A stretch of DNA of 48,176 nucleotides, from positions 1 through 48,176 of the forward strand of contig JANQPN010000048.1 of the NCBI GenBank assembly GCA_028289455.1. Direction: 5' to 3'. This DNA is from Wenzhouxiangellaceae bacterium. GTDB taxonomy: Bacteria; Pseudomonadota; Gammaproteobacteria; Xanthomonadales; Wenzhouxiangellaceae. The notes below the pieces were generated by a model, which ran no database searches, was not told where the DNA came from, and was given only the letters and a program-made list of their open reading frames with translations. The position numbers and the translations under genes are program-made. Below, in pieces: positions 7,569-15,327 of the stretch. The first letter of the stretch is position 1, and the number at the start of each line of letters is the position of its first letter.

Positions 7569-8966
7569 TTACAGTGACCGCATAATTTCCAGCTGATTAT
7601 CCGCCTGCCAGCGCCCGCCGGTAAAATCCGGTACTTTAACTGAATGGCTGTTCTGCATGACCGACAATTCGGATAACGGGGTAACCGCACTCCACAGCAC
7701 CCCGTCGTAGACATTCAGGTCCAGCGGAACACCCATATTCAAACAGGTAATCAGCCGGTACATCATCACAAAATCCATACCGCCATGGCCCTGTTTATAG
7801 TCCTGGCTGATGGCCTGCAGTTTGGTGATCAACGGGTGTTGATAGCGTTGCCGGAATTGCTGATATTCATCCTCGGGCAGCCACTGATGCCCCCAGAACA
7901 GCAGCTCGTCCGGGTTATCAATATACAGCCGGCTGGGATAGCCGTTGTGCACCGCTTTGGTTCCCACCAGTTTGTTGATACGTGAATACGGGCTGCCGGT
8001 ATGCACATCAAACTGCATCATGATGGTTTTGCCCTGGGCTGTCTTGATCATGGTGGTGTTCATATCACCACACTTGATTGAGGTATACGGCGAGCCCATT
8101 CTGGCAGCAGTTTCACTCAGGTTCAGCTCACGCGAACTCATTGAGGTTAAATGTGAATAGGTATCACCCCGGCCAATTTTCAGATACATGCTGATTGGCC
8201 CCAAACCGTGAGTGGTATAAAAATTCCCGTCCCGGCTTACATGATGCTTAATCCGCCATTGGTTTTCATAATAATCATCGCTGAGCAGGTGCTTTCTTAA
8301 ATCGTGGATATAAGCGCCTTCGGCGTGAGTTAAATCACCGAATACACCGTTTTCCACCATATTCAGAACCCATAGCTCTTCATCGTTGTAACAGCAGTTT
8401 TCCAGCATGATGCAATGCCGTTGAGTCTGCTCGGCGGTTTCGATAATTTTCCAGCAGTCTTCAATGGTATAGGCTATCGGCACTTCACAGGCCACATGTT
8501 TGCCGCTGCGCATGGCCGCGACTGCCATCGGTGTATGCAGCGCCCATGGCGTGGCGATAATGATCAGGTCCAGATCATCCCGCTTAATCAGGTTTTTCCA
8601 GTCGTGCTCATCTTTGTGGTAACCGGTAATTTGCTGTTTTTGCAGCGGCTGGACGGCATCGATGATGCGGCTGGTTTTGTCTTCTCTTAAATCGGAAACC
8701 GCAACCAATTCAGCCCGGTCATTTTCGATAAGCCAGGTCAGCATCTCCGATAATGTCTTTCCCCGATTACCCACACCGATCATGCCAATGCGCACTTTTT
8801 CCATAGGCGCAGACTGCATTCCGAATGCCGCGCCGCTGGCTTTTTTGGCTACACTGTCCAGGGCTGTCTGGATGGCTTCCGGATCCTCTTTACCGAATAT
8901 CGACAGAGGTGTTGCCAGGTAGGCGGATGTGCCGATCAAAGACTGGAGAAACTGCTTTCTATTCAT
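7569..8966 (-). CDS. Gfo/Idh/MocA-family oxidoreductase, GH109-type glycosidase
   Basis: A 465-residue NAD-dependent protein. An N-terminal hydrophobic signal-like segment (1-25) has only one Arg-Lys pair, so a Tat signal is doubtful. The Rossmann motif 'IGMIGVGNRGKTL' begins near residue 59. 'EVPIAYTIEDCW', 'MLENCCYNDEE' and 'YTTHGLGPI' follow the pattern of glycoside hydrolase family 109. That family uses a tightly held NAD to cleave alpha-N-acetylgalactosamine linkages by transient oxidation at C3. Length and motif spacing fit the family (about 440-470 residues). The true sugar substrate cannot be read from the sequence, and non-hydrolase relatives exist in the superfamily. It stands alone on the minus strand, with 40 bases to the DUF551-like gene upstream. 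Confidence 0.82.
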   Translation of the reverse strand: MNRKQFLQSLIGTSAYLATPLSIFGKEDPEAIQTALDSVAKKASGAAFGMQSAPMEKVRIGMIGVGNRGKTLSEMLTWLIENDRAELVAVSDLREDKTSRIIDAVQPLQKQQITGYHKDEHDWKNLIKRDDLDLIIIATPWALHTPMAVAAMRSGKHVACEVPIAYTIEDCWKIIETAEQTQRHCIMLENCCYNDEELWVLNMVENGVFGDLTHAEGAYIHDLRKHLLSDDYYENQWRIKHHVSRDGNFYTTHGLGPISMYLKIGRGDTYSHLTSMSSRELNLSETAARMGSPYTSIKCGDMNTTMIKTAQGKTIMMQFDVHTGSPYSRINKLVGTKAVHNGYPSRLYIDNPDELLFWGHQWLPEDEYQQFRQRYQHPLITKLQAISQDYKQGHGGMDFVMMYRLITCLNMGVPLDLNVYDGVLWSAVTPLSELSVMQNSHSVKVPDFTGGRWQADNQLEIMRSL

Positions 8967-9006
8967 GGCATCAACCCATTATTCCGAGTTTGGATTAATC
9001 AGAAAA

Positions 9007-9186
9007 CTAGCTGGTTCCCTGTGGTGGATCAGGCAACGTCGTCCAGTGCGTCACGCCCTCAATCAGACCAGTTCTATCTATCCAGACACCGCCCTGCTGA
9101 CGGGCCACCTCGTAATATTGCGAAGTAACCACCAGCACAAACTCGTTCTCAGTCGGCAGTTGCCGTTTTGCATCAACCCATTTCAT
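9007..9186 (-). CDS. Small DUF551-like protein
   Basis: A 59-residue protein. The start 'MKWVDAKRQLP' and the end 'GVTHWTTLPDPP' match the two ends of DUF551 ('WI..KDRLP' and 'VTHWMPLPEPP'), a small domain of unknown function often seen in phage and accessory regions. The ATG at 9186 is chosen because GGGGAG lies 7 bases upstream; a longer reading from 9210 would start inside a hairpin. The ribosome binding site directly abuts the 10-base-pair hairpin at 9199-9222, so translation may be structure-controlled. No phage genes are nearby. A role cannot be assigned. Confidence 0.7.
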   Translation of the reverse strand: MKWVDAKRQLPTENEFVLVVTSQYYEVARQQGGVWIDRTGLIEGVTHWTTLPDPPQGTS

Positions 9187-9198
9187 TTCCAACTCCCC

Positions 9199-9222
9199 GA
9201 TCACCCGCATCAGCGGGTGATC
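9199..9222. other. Perfect 10-bp hairpin ahead of the DUF551-like gene
   Basis: Arms GATCACCCGC (9199-9208) and GCGGGTGATC (9213-9222) enclose the tetraloop ATCA. On the minus strand it lies between the stop of the upstream secreted protein (9237) and the GGGGAG ribosome binding site of the DUF551-like gene. It lacks a T-run on the minus strand. On the plus strand the following bases are T-rich, but no plus-strand gene precedes it. It may be an mRNA stabiliser, an operator or a weak terminator. Confidence 0.5.
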
Positions 9223-9236
9223 CCGTTATTCTATTT

Positions 9237-10205
9237 TTATTGTTGTGAATTCAACTGGCGTAATCTATCTCTCAGCGCTTCGGCCGCTGTGATAGCTTCC
9301 GGACTGGCCGCCTTGATTTGGTCTTTAGTAACCTGCAGGCTATCAAGCGCCTGAGTGCCCGGCACGGTAAATATATTCCGGTTGAAAGTACTGCCAATAC
9401 GGCCGCCGCTGAATATTGTGCTATCACCTGCGGCCACCAGGGCAATCGGATCTTCCCCAATAGCAGTCACGCCGATTAATGATTCTTTAAAAGCCTGGAA
9501 CAGCCAGAATTGATCCAGCTCACCAAACACATCGGCAGCAAACAGAGCAATACTGCCCTCAACAAAATCACCGTCAGGCGGTACAAAAACTGCAGTTGCC
9601 GGGCGGTTGCTCTGACTGGAAACAACGCCGGTAACAAATGGGCTACCGTCATCAAGAACGCCGACGCCTTCAAACCGGATGACTCGCGCGTTGGCGGTAA
9701 CCGTGCCGTCAAAAACCGGGCTGGGAACAATTTGTGTCAGCGCCCAGGAGGACAGCAGGTAATCGATGACGCTGCTGAAATTAAACAGCGTTCTGACATA
9801 AGTCTCTGTTGTGCCTCTCAAAGTGACTTCAGCAACGGTATTTCCATCCGATCCAGACAGCACCTGGAATGCGATTCGAATAGGCTCGCCAGACACATTG
9901 CCTTCATTAGGGAAAAACGGGCAATCGAAGCACGCGCCATTTTCCGGTGAACGCAGATCGGCTTCAAAAACATTGAACCCGTCTACCGTACCCATGGTAT
10001 CCACCGCTGTGAACCATTGCGTATCGCCGGCCTGATCAAAATCAAACAACGCGATACCGGTAATATCCGCCTGGGTATTAACATTGAAACCACTGCCGGG
10101 CTCATCCGGATTGAAATACCAGCCATCCAGGATGTCCTGCGCCTGCGACTCGAAAGCCAGGCCGAACAATACCAACACAAAAATCCTTAAACCTTTGTTT
10201 TTCAT
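9237..10205 (-). CDS. Secreted protein of unknown function with a GWYFNPDEPGSGF repeat-type start
   Basis: A 322-residue protein not assigned to a named family. AAGGAAAA lies about 6 bases before the ATG. Residues 1-22 form a signal peptide (cleavage near SQA-QD). The mature start 'GWYFNPDEPGSGFNVNTQ', followed by a Trp-Phe ('TQWFTAV') strand, is a module I know from secreted proteins of Xanthomonadales-like bacteria (W-Y-x-P-x(4)-G-x-G) of unknown role. A CFDC pair near residue 96 could form a disulfide. 'VIDYLLSSWALTQIVPSPVFDG' and 'LDQFWLFQAFKES' suggest a second copy of the same fold. The C-terminus is a helical, charged tail ending in QLNSQQ, without an anchor. It probably acts in the periplasm or outside the cell. 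Confidence 0.72.
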   Translation of the reverse strand: MKNKGLRIFVLVLFGLAFESQAQDILDGWYFNPDEPGSGFNVNTQADITGIALFDFDQAGDTQWFTAVDTMGTVDGFNVFEADLRSPENGACFDCPFFPNEGNVSGEPIRIAFQVLSGSDGNTVAEVTLRGTTETYVRTLFNFSSVIDYLLSSWALTQIVPSPVFDGTVTANARVIRFEGVGVLDDGSPFVTGVVSSQSNRPATAVFVPPDGDFVEGSIALFAADVFGELDQFWLFQAFKESLIGVTAIGEDPIALVAAGDSTIFSGGRIGSTFNRNIFTVPGTQALDSLQVTKDQIKAASPEAITAAEALRDRLRQLNSQQ

Positions 10206-10447
10206 AGATTTTCCTTAAAAAACACACAAATGCTATAAAAATTGCGTCACAGTGTAACGTATTGGAAATAATGTTGGAGTTAAGACACTGATAAAAGCCC
10301 TGAATCCGGCACGGCAATTGATTTATTTACACTTTTGCAACATCTCATTTGCTTGAATATTCCTGCACCGTGTTGTGGGCACTGACATGCCCGGACAACC
10401 AGCCAGCACAGTGAAGCAAAAAATGTTCAATTTTTAGGATATTACAT

Positions 10448-11071
10448 ATGCCTTTACTGTATCTGTGCGCGATCAAAAAAGCGTACCCCCTGAACCAGCG
10501 CTATCTGACAACAGCTGTTGTATCGCTGCTTTGCGCAGTCTGCCTGGTTCAACCGGTTTTCAGCCAGACAACTGATGGATCTGAAGAGTTGCATGTTGAC
10601 GGCTTTGAAGATTTCGACGGCGCCTGTCCGCAGCCCATTGTGCCGGACAGGGACACCAGTCTGACCGAGTATTCAGATATTCTTGGCGTGGACTGGCCCG
10701 GTTCCAATGGTGACCCGATTAATATTTCAGTCGACAATAATGAATATATGGCACTGGAATTTATTGTGCCCAACACACCGGAAAGCGGATCACTTTCTAC
10801 TGTAGCTGCACCGGTGCCCAATGCCGGCGGGCTGATCATGTCCATCGATAAATGCCCGGGTGTATTCACCACCCAGGACGGCGCCTGTGATGTGAACTTC
10901 CCAGCGGTCAAGGCCAACCTGACCTGGCGGCACAGTGTTTCCATTGCACCGGTCGGCTGTCTGCTGGAAGTTGGCCAGACTTATTATGTGAATATCTTTT
11001 TTGGTGACCGAGCGGGCAACTCAGTATGCAGTTTCAGCCAGTGTGTCACCCGGCTGCGCAATCTGTTTTAA
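10448..11071 (+). CDS. Secreted Cys-rich protein of unknown function with N-terminal DGFE motif
   Basis: A 207-residue protein with AGGA about 9 bases upstream of the ATG. Residues 1-40 form a long signal peptide (hydrophobic 22-36, cleavage near VFS-QT). Immediately after it comes 'LHVDGFEDFDGACPQP'. The DGFE element resembles the short GFE motifs found at the ends of secreted proteins in this window and in Xanthomonadales. The mature part has six cysteines (in GACPQP, DKCPG, GACDV, VGCLLE, SVCSF and SQCVT), probably disulfide-bonded. It also has strands such as 'TYYVNIFFGDRAGNSVC'. No catalytic motif is visible. It is followed by a good bidirectional terminator. Confidence 0.72.
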   Translation: MPLLYLCAIKKAYPLNQRYLTTAVVSLLCAVCLVQPVFSQTTDGSEELHVDGFEDFDGACPQPIVPDRDTSLTEYSDILGVDWPGSNGDPINISVDNNEYMALEFIVPNTPESGSLSTVAAPVPNAGGLIMSIDKCPGVFTTQDGACDVNFPAVKANLTWRHSVSIAPVGCLLEVGQTYYVNIFFGDRAGNSVCSFSQCVTRLRNLF

Positions 11072-11090
11072 AACCAGCATCAATAAAAAA

Positions 11091-11109
11091 GCGTCGGCCC
11101 TGCCGACGC
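11091..11109. terminator. Bidirectional intrinsic terminator
   Basis: GCGTCGGC (11091-11098) and GCCGACGC (11102-11109) form an 8-pair stem with a 3-base loop. The minus-strand side continues into TTTTTTATT, a clear intrinsic terminator for the M14 gene region; the plus side has only TTTC. It separates two convergent genes. Confidence 0.8.
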
Positions 11110-11128
11110 TTTCAGCCATAAGCTTTTT

Positions 11129-12061
11129 CTATTTTGCCTTCAGATAATCAAGTCCACCGACCACAGCCGCCACCTGTGCGTTGATGCAGTTTTCATCATC
11201 AACTTTGGGGCTGTCGGGATATACCTCAGTAGTGGTCACGTATCTCGCACCGGTCACCCCCATGCAAAGGCCGAGCTTTCCGGCCGCATAGTGAATCACG
11301 CCATTTTGCTTTAGCTCACAACCGATGATTTTTCCATCAGGATCAGGCGGTGCAATATGGGTAACCTTTTCCACCGAGCTGATAATGGCAGCCTGGAAGT
11401 CATCTTCAGGACCTTCTGAATTATCAACCGTGTAGAACCCATCGGGAATATGCCAGCTGTCATGCTCAACCGCATCCCGAGCTGCCAGAGCCGGCCTGAA
11501 TTCCGTGTTATCGGTATCGGTGGTTTCATGCAAATCAAAATGCGCAGTAAATGACCTATCCAGGTACCCCAGATAAGCCATTAGAAAAGCCACTTCTTCC
11601 GATGGGCTGTCAGCGCGGAAAGAACGGTTGGGATCGATTGCCTTCGGGTTCCAGCGATTAATCGTTTCATATCCCCAGGGACTGATGCATGGCGCTACGA
11701 CTATATTGAAAGCGTCAGCATATGACTGCGCTTTGGTTTCCAAAAACCGGATTGCACCCTGCACACCACTGGTTTCATAGCCATGCACCCCACCTGTTAC
11801 CAGAACATTGGGCTTATCACTGCTGTAACCACGTGTTTTAACTGCAAACAGCGGATACTTCTCTGGCGCATGTGATAAAGCGCCATATTGTTCAATATCA
11901 AAATGTGCTTTCAACGGTGCCAGCTTGCTCAACACTTCCTCGGCATATGAGCGCTGAATGGTCTGTTTAGCCAGCCAGGCAGCTTTTTCTGCATCGCCCC
12001 ATTTCTGTCCCGGGGTGCCGATTGGATAGGGTTGTTCGTTGGTCATTGGTGTGCCGTGCAT
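11129..12061 (-). CDS. M14-family metallopeptidase (carboxypeptidase-like)
   Basis: A cytosolic-looking zinc peptidase of about 305-310 residues from the M14 superfamily. The zinc motif HxxE is seen in 'GGVHGYETSG' (about residues 94-103). The substrate-binding Asn-Arg pair is in 'DPNRSFRAD', and a later zinc-ligand histidine is in 'FTAHFDLHETTDTD'. No signal peptide is present, and the protein lacks the C-terminal extension of secreted carboxypeptidases. The arrangement resembles small M14 members acting on peptides or acylated amino acids; the substrate is unknown. Two ATGs (12061 and 12046) are possible, and neither has a clear Shine-Dalgarno sequence. It stands alone between the bidirectional terminator and the DUF2306 gene. 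Confidence 0.82.
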   Translation of the reverse strand: MHGTPMTNEQPYPIGTPGQKWGDAEKAAWLAKQTIQRSYAEEVLSKLAPLKAHFDIEQYGALSHAPEKYPLFAVKTRGYSSDKPNVLVTGGVHGYETSGVQGAIRFLETKAQSYADAFNIVVAPCISPWGYETINRWNPKAIDPNRSFRADSPSEEVAFLMAYLGYLDRSFTAHFDLHETTDTDNTEFRPALAARDAVEHDSWHIPDGFYTVDNSEGPEDDFQAAIISSVEKVTHIAPPDPDGKIIGCELKQNGVIHYAAGKLGLCMGVTGARYVTTTEVYPDSPKVDDENCINAQVAAVVGGLDYLKAK

Positions 12062-12165
12062 GAGTAAAGGATGAACTTACCGGGATGGCTTTAGTTGGTC
12101 AAGCTTGCCATGCTGCACGCACGGAAAACATGGGTGTCCTAGCATAGAAACAAAACACAAATTGC

Positions 12166-13011
12166 TTAGAATTTAGGCAGCCATAAACCCATAACAGCAG
12201 CAAAAATGCAGAACGCAGTAACACCTGCCAGCACAAAAAGACTACCGCCCATGGCTAACTTGGCATGTTTATTCGCACTGTCTTTTGCCCGCAGGTAACA
12301 TTCAAGCAATACCAGCGGCAAGAGATATTGACCAAAAGCCCAAAAATTTAGAAACGGTCCGGAAAATGTTTCGAAATTGACACCAACACCTCCGGTGCTG
12401 AATACCCAGCCCATTAAACCGATTCGATAAAACCATACGCCACTCGCCACCATGAACAGCCGCAACGCCCAACGCCGGTGCATTCTGATATTTCTCGAAA
12501 TGGCGTGATATATGGCAATGGCTGCGAATGTAATAATTAAAACAGCGTCGGTGGAAATGGCTATTTTCATCAACTCGCCGCCTAGAACACCCCGGGTCCA
12601 GACCATATAAAGACCGGCCACACTGGTTGTCACCACGGTCAATATATACAGCCGGCCCAGCCAATGATGAAACACGGGAAACCTTGACCTGATTTGAGGA
12701 ATCAGCTGCAACGGGCCACCGCCGATGATGATCGCCGCCAGGAACAGGTGCATAACCACAGCGAGGTTACCCACGGTTTCTCCAGGAACATATCCGCCGG
12801 GAAGGCTGGTTTCACCCAGTGCCTGAAAACCGCCACCGAGGATCAGCGGCGCGTAATAGGCCAGCACATAGACCACAAATATCCACTGCCCCATCGCGGT
12901 CACCGCAAACCAGGTTTTTGCTCCAACATCCAATACAGACCTGGCCAATCCGGATTTGGAATCAACCTCCATTGCTAACGGCTGCTTTGCTATTGCATTT
13001 GTATTCATCAT
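12166..13011 (-). CDS. DUF2306 family membrane protein
   Basis: A 281-residue protein with about seven hydrophobic helices and the DUF2306 hallmarks 'HHWLGRLYIL' (near residues 115-124) and 'IRMHRRWALRLFMVA' (about 176-190), with conserved His and Arg that could bind a cofactor. The function of this family is not known. AGGGA lies 5-7 bases upstream of the first of two adjacent ATGs. The gene is divergent from the histidine kinase gene across about 280 bases. That region contains two copies of a TCATCCT/AGGATGA inverted repeat, so control by the neighbouring two-component system is plausible but not shown. Confidence 0.82.
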   Translation of the reverse strand: MMNTNAIAKQPLAMEVDSKSGLARSVLDVGAKTWFAVTAMGQWIFVVYVLAYYAPLILGGGFQALGETSLPGGYVPGETVGNLAVVMHLFLAAIIIGGGPLQLIPQIRSRFPVFHHWLGRLYILTVVTTSVAGLYMVWTRGVLGGELMKIAISTDAVLIITFAAIAIYHAISRNIRMHRRWALRLFMVASGVWFYRIGLMGWVFSTGGVGVNFETFSGPFLNFWAFGQYLLPLVLLECYLRAKDSANKHAKLAMGGSLFVLAGVTAFCIFAAVMGLWLPKF

Positions 13012-13107
13012 TATTTCCCTGATCCAGCAAGATTAAGTCGTTGCACAATGCACTGAAAAACGACTGAGATCAGAATACCGATTGGCTTGCAGCATGGAAT
13101 CGTCCGC

Positions 13108-13206
13108 CAGGATGAAATTAAACTCATCCTGAAGTCTGATTTGCGGAGTGCGATATCAGGAAATTGCTGTTCGAATATGGTTTGACCTCATCCTCCAGCA
13201 GGATGA
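13108..13206. repeat. Two related inverted repeats in the divergent promoter region
   Basis: The first element pairs CAGGATGA (13108-13115) with TCATCCTG (13124-13131) over an 8-base spacer. The second pairs TCATCCT (13188-13194) with AGGATGA (13200-13206) over a 5-base loop. The same 7-mer is used in opposite order about 80 bases apart, between the divergent DUF2306 and histidine kinase genes. They may be response-regulator sites or REP-like hairpins. Confidence 0.45.
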
Positions 13207-13291
13207 CAGGTTTCATTCAGATACCCTAAAATAATTTCATGGATATCCATCCACATCCAAGAAACCGTCCGATAGCAGTGATTGGTTGCCA

Positions 13292-14488
13292 GTGAGCAAA
13301 TCGGAACACCATACACAGCCTCAGGAACCGGTTGTCCGGCAACCATTCAAAGGCCCGTTTACCCGCTGGCCGAAAACCTCAGATACCTTGCTTGCCGGCA
13401 TTTCCCTGATGTTCACATGGCCCATGTGGAACAGCGATGAGGCTTCGCCGACTGTAACGGCAGTTGTGCCGCTGCTGTTCATTGTTGGTAATGGCGCACT
13501 GATTTGGCGCAGGCGTGCCCCGGAGCTCGTCCATGGAATTGTTTTCCTGGTTTCAGCACTTTGCGTGCTTTTCTCGTTTTCCGAGAGCCCCATTTTCGGA
13601 CTGTCCATTTCACTCTACAGCATCGGGCGGTATTCCAAAGACAACAACTGGAGTTATATCGGTATGGCTGCCGGCGTCTTGCTGATTGCCATCGTTTATT
13701 TAGATGATGTGAGTTCAATATCCAGACTGTGGTTTGTTGTATTCCTGGGTTTTGGATTCTGGTATCTCGGCAGGCGCATTGGCGCCCGTGGCGAATACAT
13801 CAAGCTGCTGCAGGAGCGTGCCCATTACTTTGAACAGCAGCAGTTAGCCCAGGCCAATAAAGCGGTTGCCGAGGAGCGCTCGCGGATCGCCCGGGAACTG
13901 CACGACATCATCGCCCATCAGGTCAGTCTGATGACCGTACAGGCCGGCGCTGCAAAAACCATTGCCGAAGCAGATACGCCTTCAGCCATTGAAGCCATGG
14001 CTAATGTTGAAAGCGCTGGCCGCCAGGCGCTGGATGAATTGCGGTACCTTTTGAATGTCCTGCGCCCCAAACACAACGCTGATAGGTTAACCCCGCTGCC
14101 CGGGCTAAACGACATACCACAGCTTATCGCTGACTTCGAGAAGGCCGGGCCTGAAGTGTCATTCACTGTTGAAAGAGCCATGGTTGCTGTTCCTGCCAGA
14201 ATTGGATTGACCATTTACCGGATCATCCAGGAGTCTTTGACCAATGTGCTCAAGCACGCTGGACCGACATCGAATGCTGAGGTCACCGTAACGATTGATC
14301 ATCATAACGCCACTATCAGGATTGTTGATGACGGACAAATGACCGTCACTCCAAGTGAATCCGGCCGTGGCATACTGGGTATGCAGGAACGCGTCCAGCA
14401 ACTTGGCGGCAGCCTGATTGCCGAGCCGATTGCAGCAGGAGGGTTTCAGGTTCTGGCCAGCATTCCATTATCAGAGGAAAACCATTGA
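13292..14488 (+). CDS. Sensor histidine kinase, DesK/LiaS type (HisKA_3)
   Basis: A membrane sensor of about 398 residues. Residues about 30-150 form five or so membrane helices with short loops, and no large periplasmic domain is seen, so a membrane-state or intramembrane signal is likely. A short coiled coil ('[21 protein letters not shown]') leads into the HisKA_3 motif '[18 protein letters not shown]', where the His of ELHD is the phosphoacceptor. The ATPase part shows '[14 protein letters not shown]' (N box), 'IRIVDDG' (D of the G1 box) and '[11 protein letters not shown]' (G2 box). The start is uncertain: GTG at 13292 or TTG at 13286, neither with a clear ribosome binding site. It overlaps the response regulator gene by 4 bases. 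Confidence 0.9.
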   Translation: MSKSEHHTQPQEPVVRQPFKGPFTRWPKTSDTLLAGISLMFTWPMWNSDEASPTVTAVVPLLFIVGNGALIWRRRAPELVHGIVFLVSALCVLFSFSESPIFGLSISLYSIGRYSKDNNWSYIGMAAGVLLIAIVYLDDVSSISRLWFVVFLGFGFWYLGRRIGARGEYIKLLQERAHYFEQQQLAQANKAVAEERSRIARELHDIIAHQVSLMTVQAGAAKTIAEADTPSAIEAMANVESAGRQALDELRYLLNVLRPKHNADRLTPLPGLNDIPQLIADFEKAGPEVSFTVERAMVAVPARIGLTIYRIIQESLTNVLKHAGPTSNAEVTVTIDHHNATIRIVDDGQMTVTPSESGRGILGMQERVQQLGGSLIAEPIAAGGFQVLASIPLSEENH

Positions 14489-15165
14489 GCATTCGTGTCG
14501 CGGTAGTTGATGATCAGGCACTGGTACGCAGTGGCTTTGCCATGATTCTCGGCAGCCAGGATGATATTGAGGTGGTTGCCGAAGCCGGTGATGGTCTGCA
14601 GGCCATCGACGCAGCAGTTGAGCACCGGCCCGACGTTATCCTGATGGATATCAGAATGCCTGAGATGGATGGGCTGACCGCCACCGCGAAAATATTGGAG
14701 ACCGCGGACTGGCCGGTACGCATTCTGATTCTCACCACGTTTGACCCGGATGAATATATTTATGAAGCACTGCGAGCCGGCGCCAGTGGATTCGTACTTA
14801 AAGACATACCGCCGAAAGACTTAATTGCAGCAATAGGTGTTATTGCAGAAGGTGGCGCATTGCTTGCGCCATCAATCACCCGGCGTTTAATAGGCAGGTT
14901 TGTCGAACAACGCGCAGTCGATACCAAACTCACCTCACGACTCGATCAGCTGACCGAACGCGAGCTTGAGGTATTGACAGCCATTGCGCGAGGGCTGACC
15001 AATACTGAGATTGCTGAGCAATTGTTTATCAGCGGCCCCACGGTTAAGACACATGTGTCCAGTATTCTTTCAAAGCTTAATCTTCGGGATAGAACACAGA
15101 TTGTGATTTTTGCTTATGAAAGTGGGTTTATTGAGACTGGTGGTCATGAGATAGATGAGTATTAA
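14485..15165 (+). CDS. LuxR/NarL-family response regulator
   Basis: A 226-residue partner of the upstream kinase. The receiver domain (1-120) has the acidic pair '[12 protein letters not shown]' and the phosphoacceptor Asp in '[15 protein letters not shown]' (about residue 54). The switch Thr is in 'ILTTFD' and the Lys in 'GFVLKDIPP'. The C-terminal LuxR helix-turn-helix is '[25 protein letters not shown]' with recognition helix '[17 protein letters not shown]'. It begins with TTG overlapping the kinase stop (TTGA), with AGAGGA just upstream, so the two are translationally coupled. Probable targets include the divergent DUF2306 gene or its own operon; this is inferred from position. Confidence 0.93.
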   Translation: MSIRVAVVDDQALVRSGFAMILGSQDDIEVVAEAGDGLQAIDAAVEHRPDVILMDIRMPEMDGLTATAKILETADWPVRILILTTFDPDEYIYEALRAGASGFVLKDIPPKDLIAAIGVIAEGGALLAPSITRRLIGRFVEQRAVDTKLTSRLDQLTERELEVLTAIARGLTNTEIAEQLFISGPTVKTHVSSILSKLNLRDRTQIVIFAYESGFIETGGHEIDEY

Positions 15166-15170
15166 AATCA

Positions 15171-15184
15171 CCTCAAATTTGAGG
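15171..15184. other. 14-bp perfect palindrome after the response regulator gene
   Basis: CCTCAAATTTGAGG is fully self-complementary. It lies 6 bases after the response regulator stop and about 145 bases before the AT-rich propeller gene. It could be an operator or a short terminator stem; there is no T-run. Confidence 0.35.
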
Positions 15185-15327
15185 TAGCTAAACTCGGGTT
15201 CTATAGATGTTAGTCGATATTTATACTGATGATATTTATTACATAAATTGCTCCATTGACAAGGGATGGTTGATCAACTAGGCTCACGATTTGCGCGATT
15301 CAATTTAGTATAAGGGCACTCGGTTTG

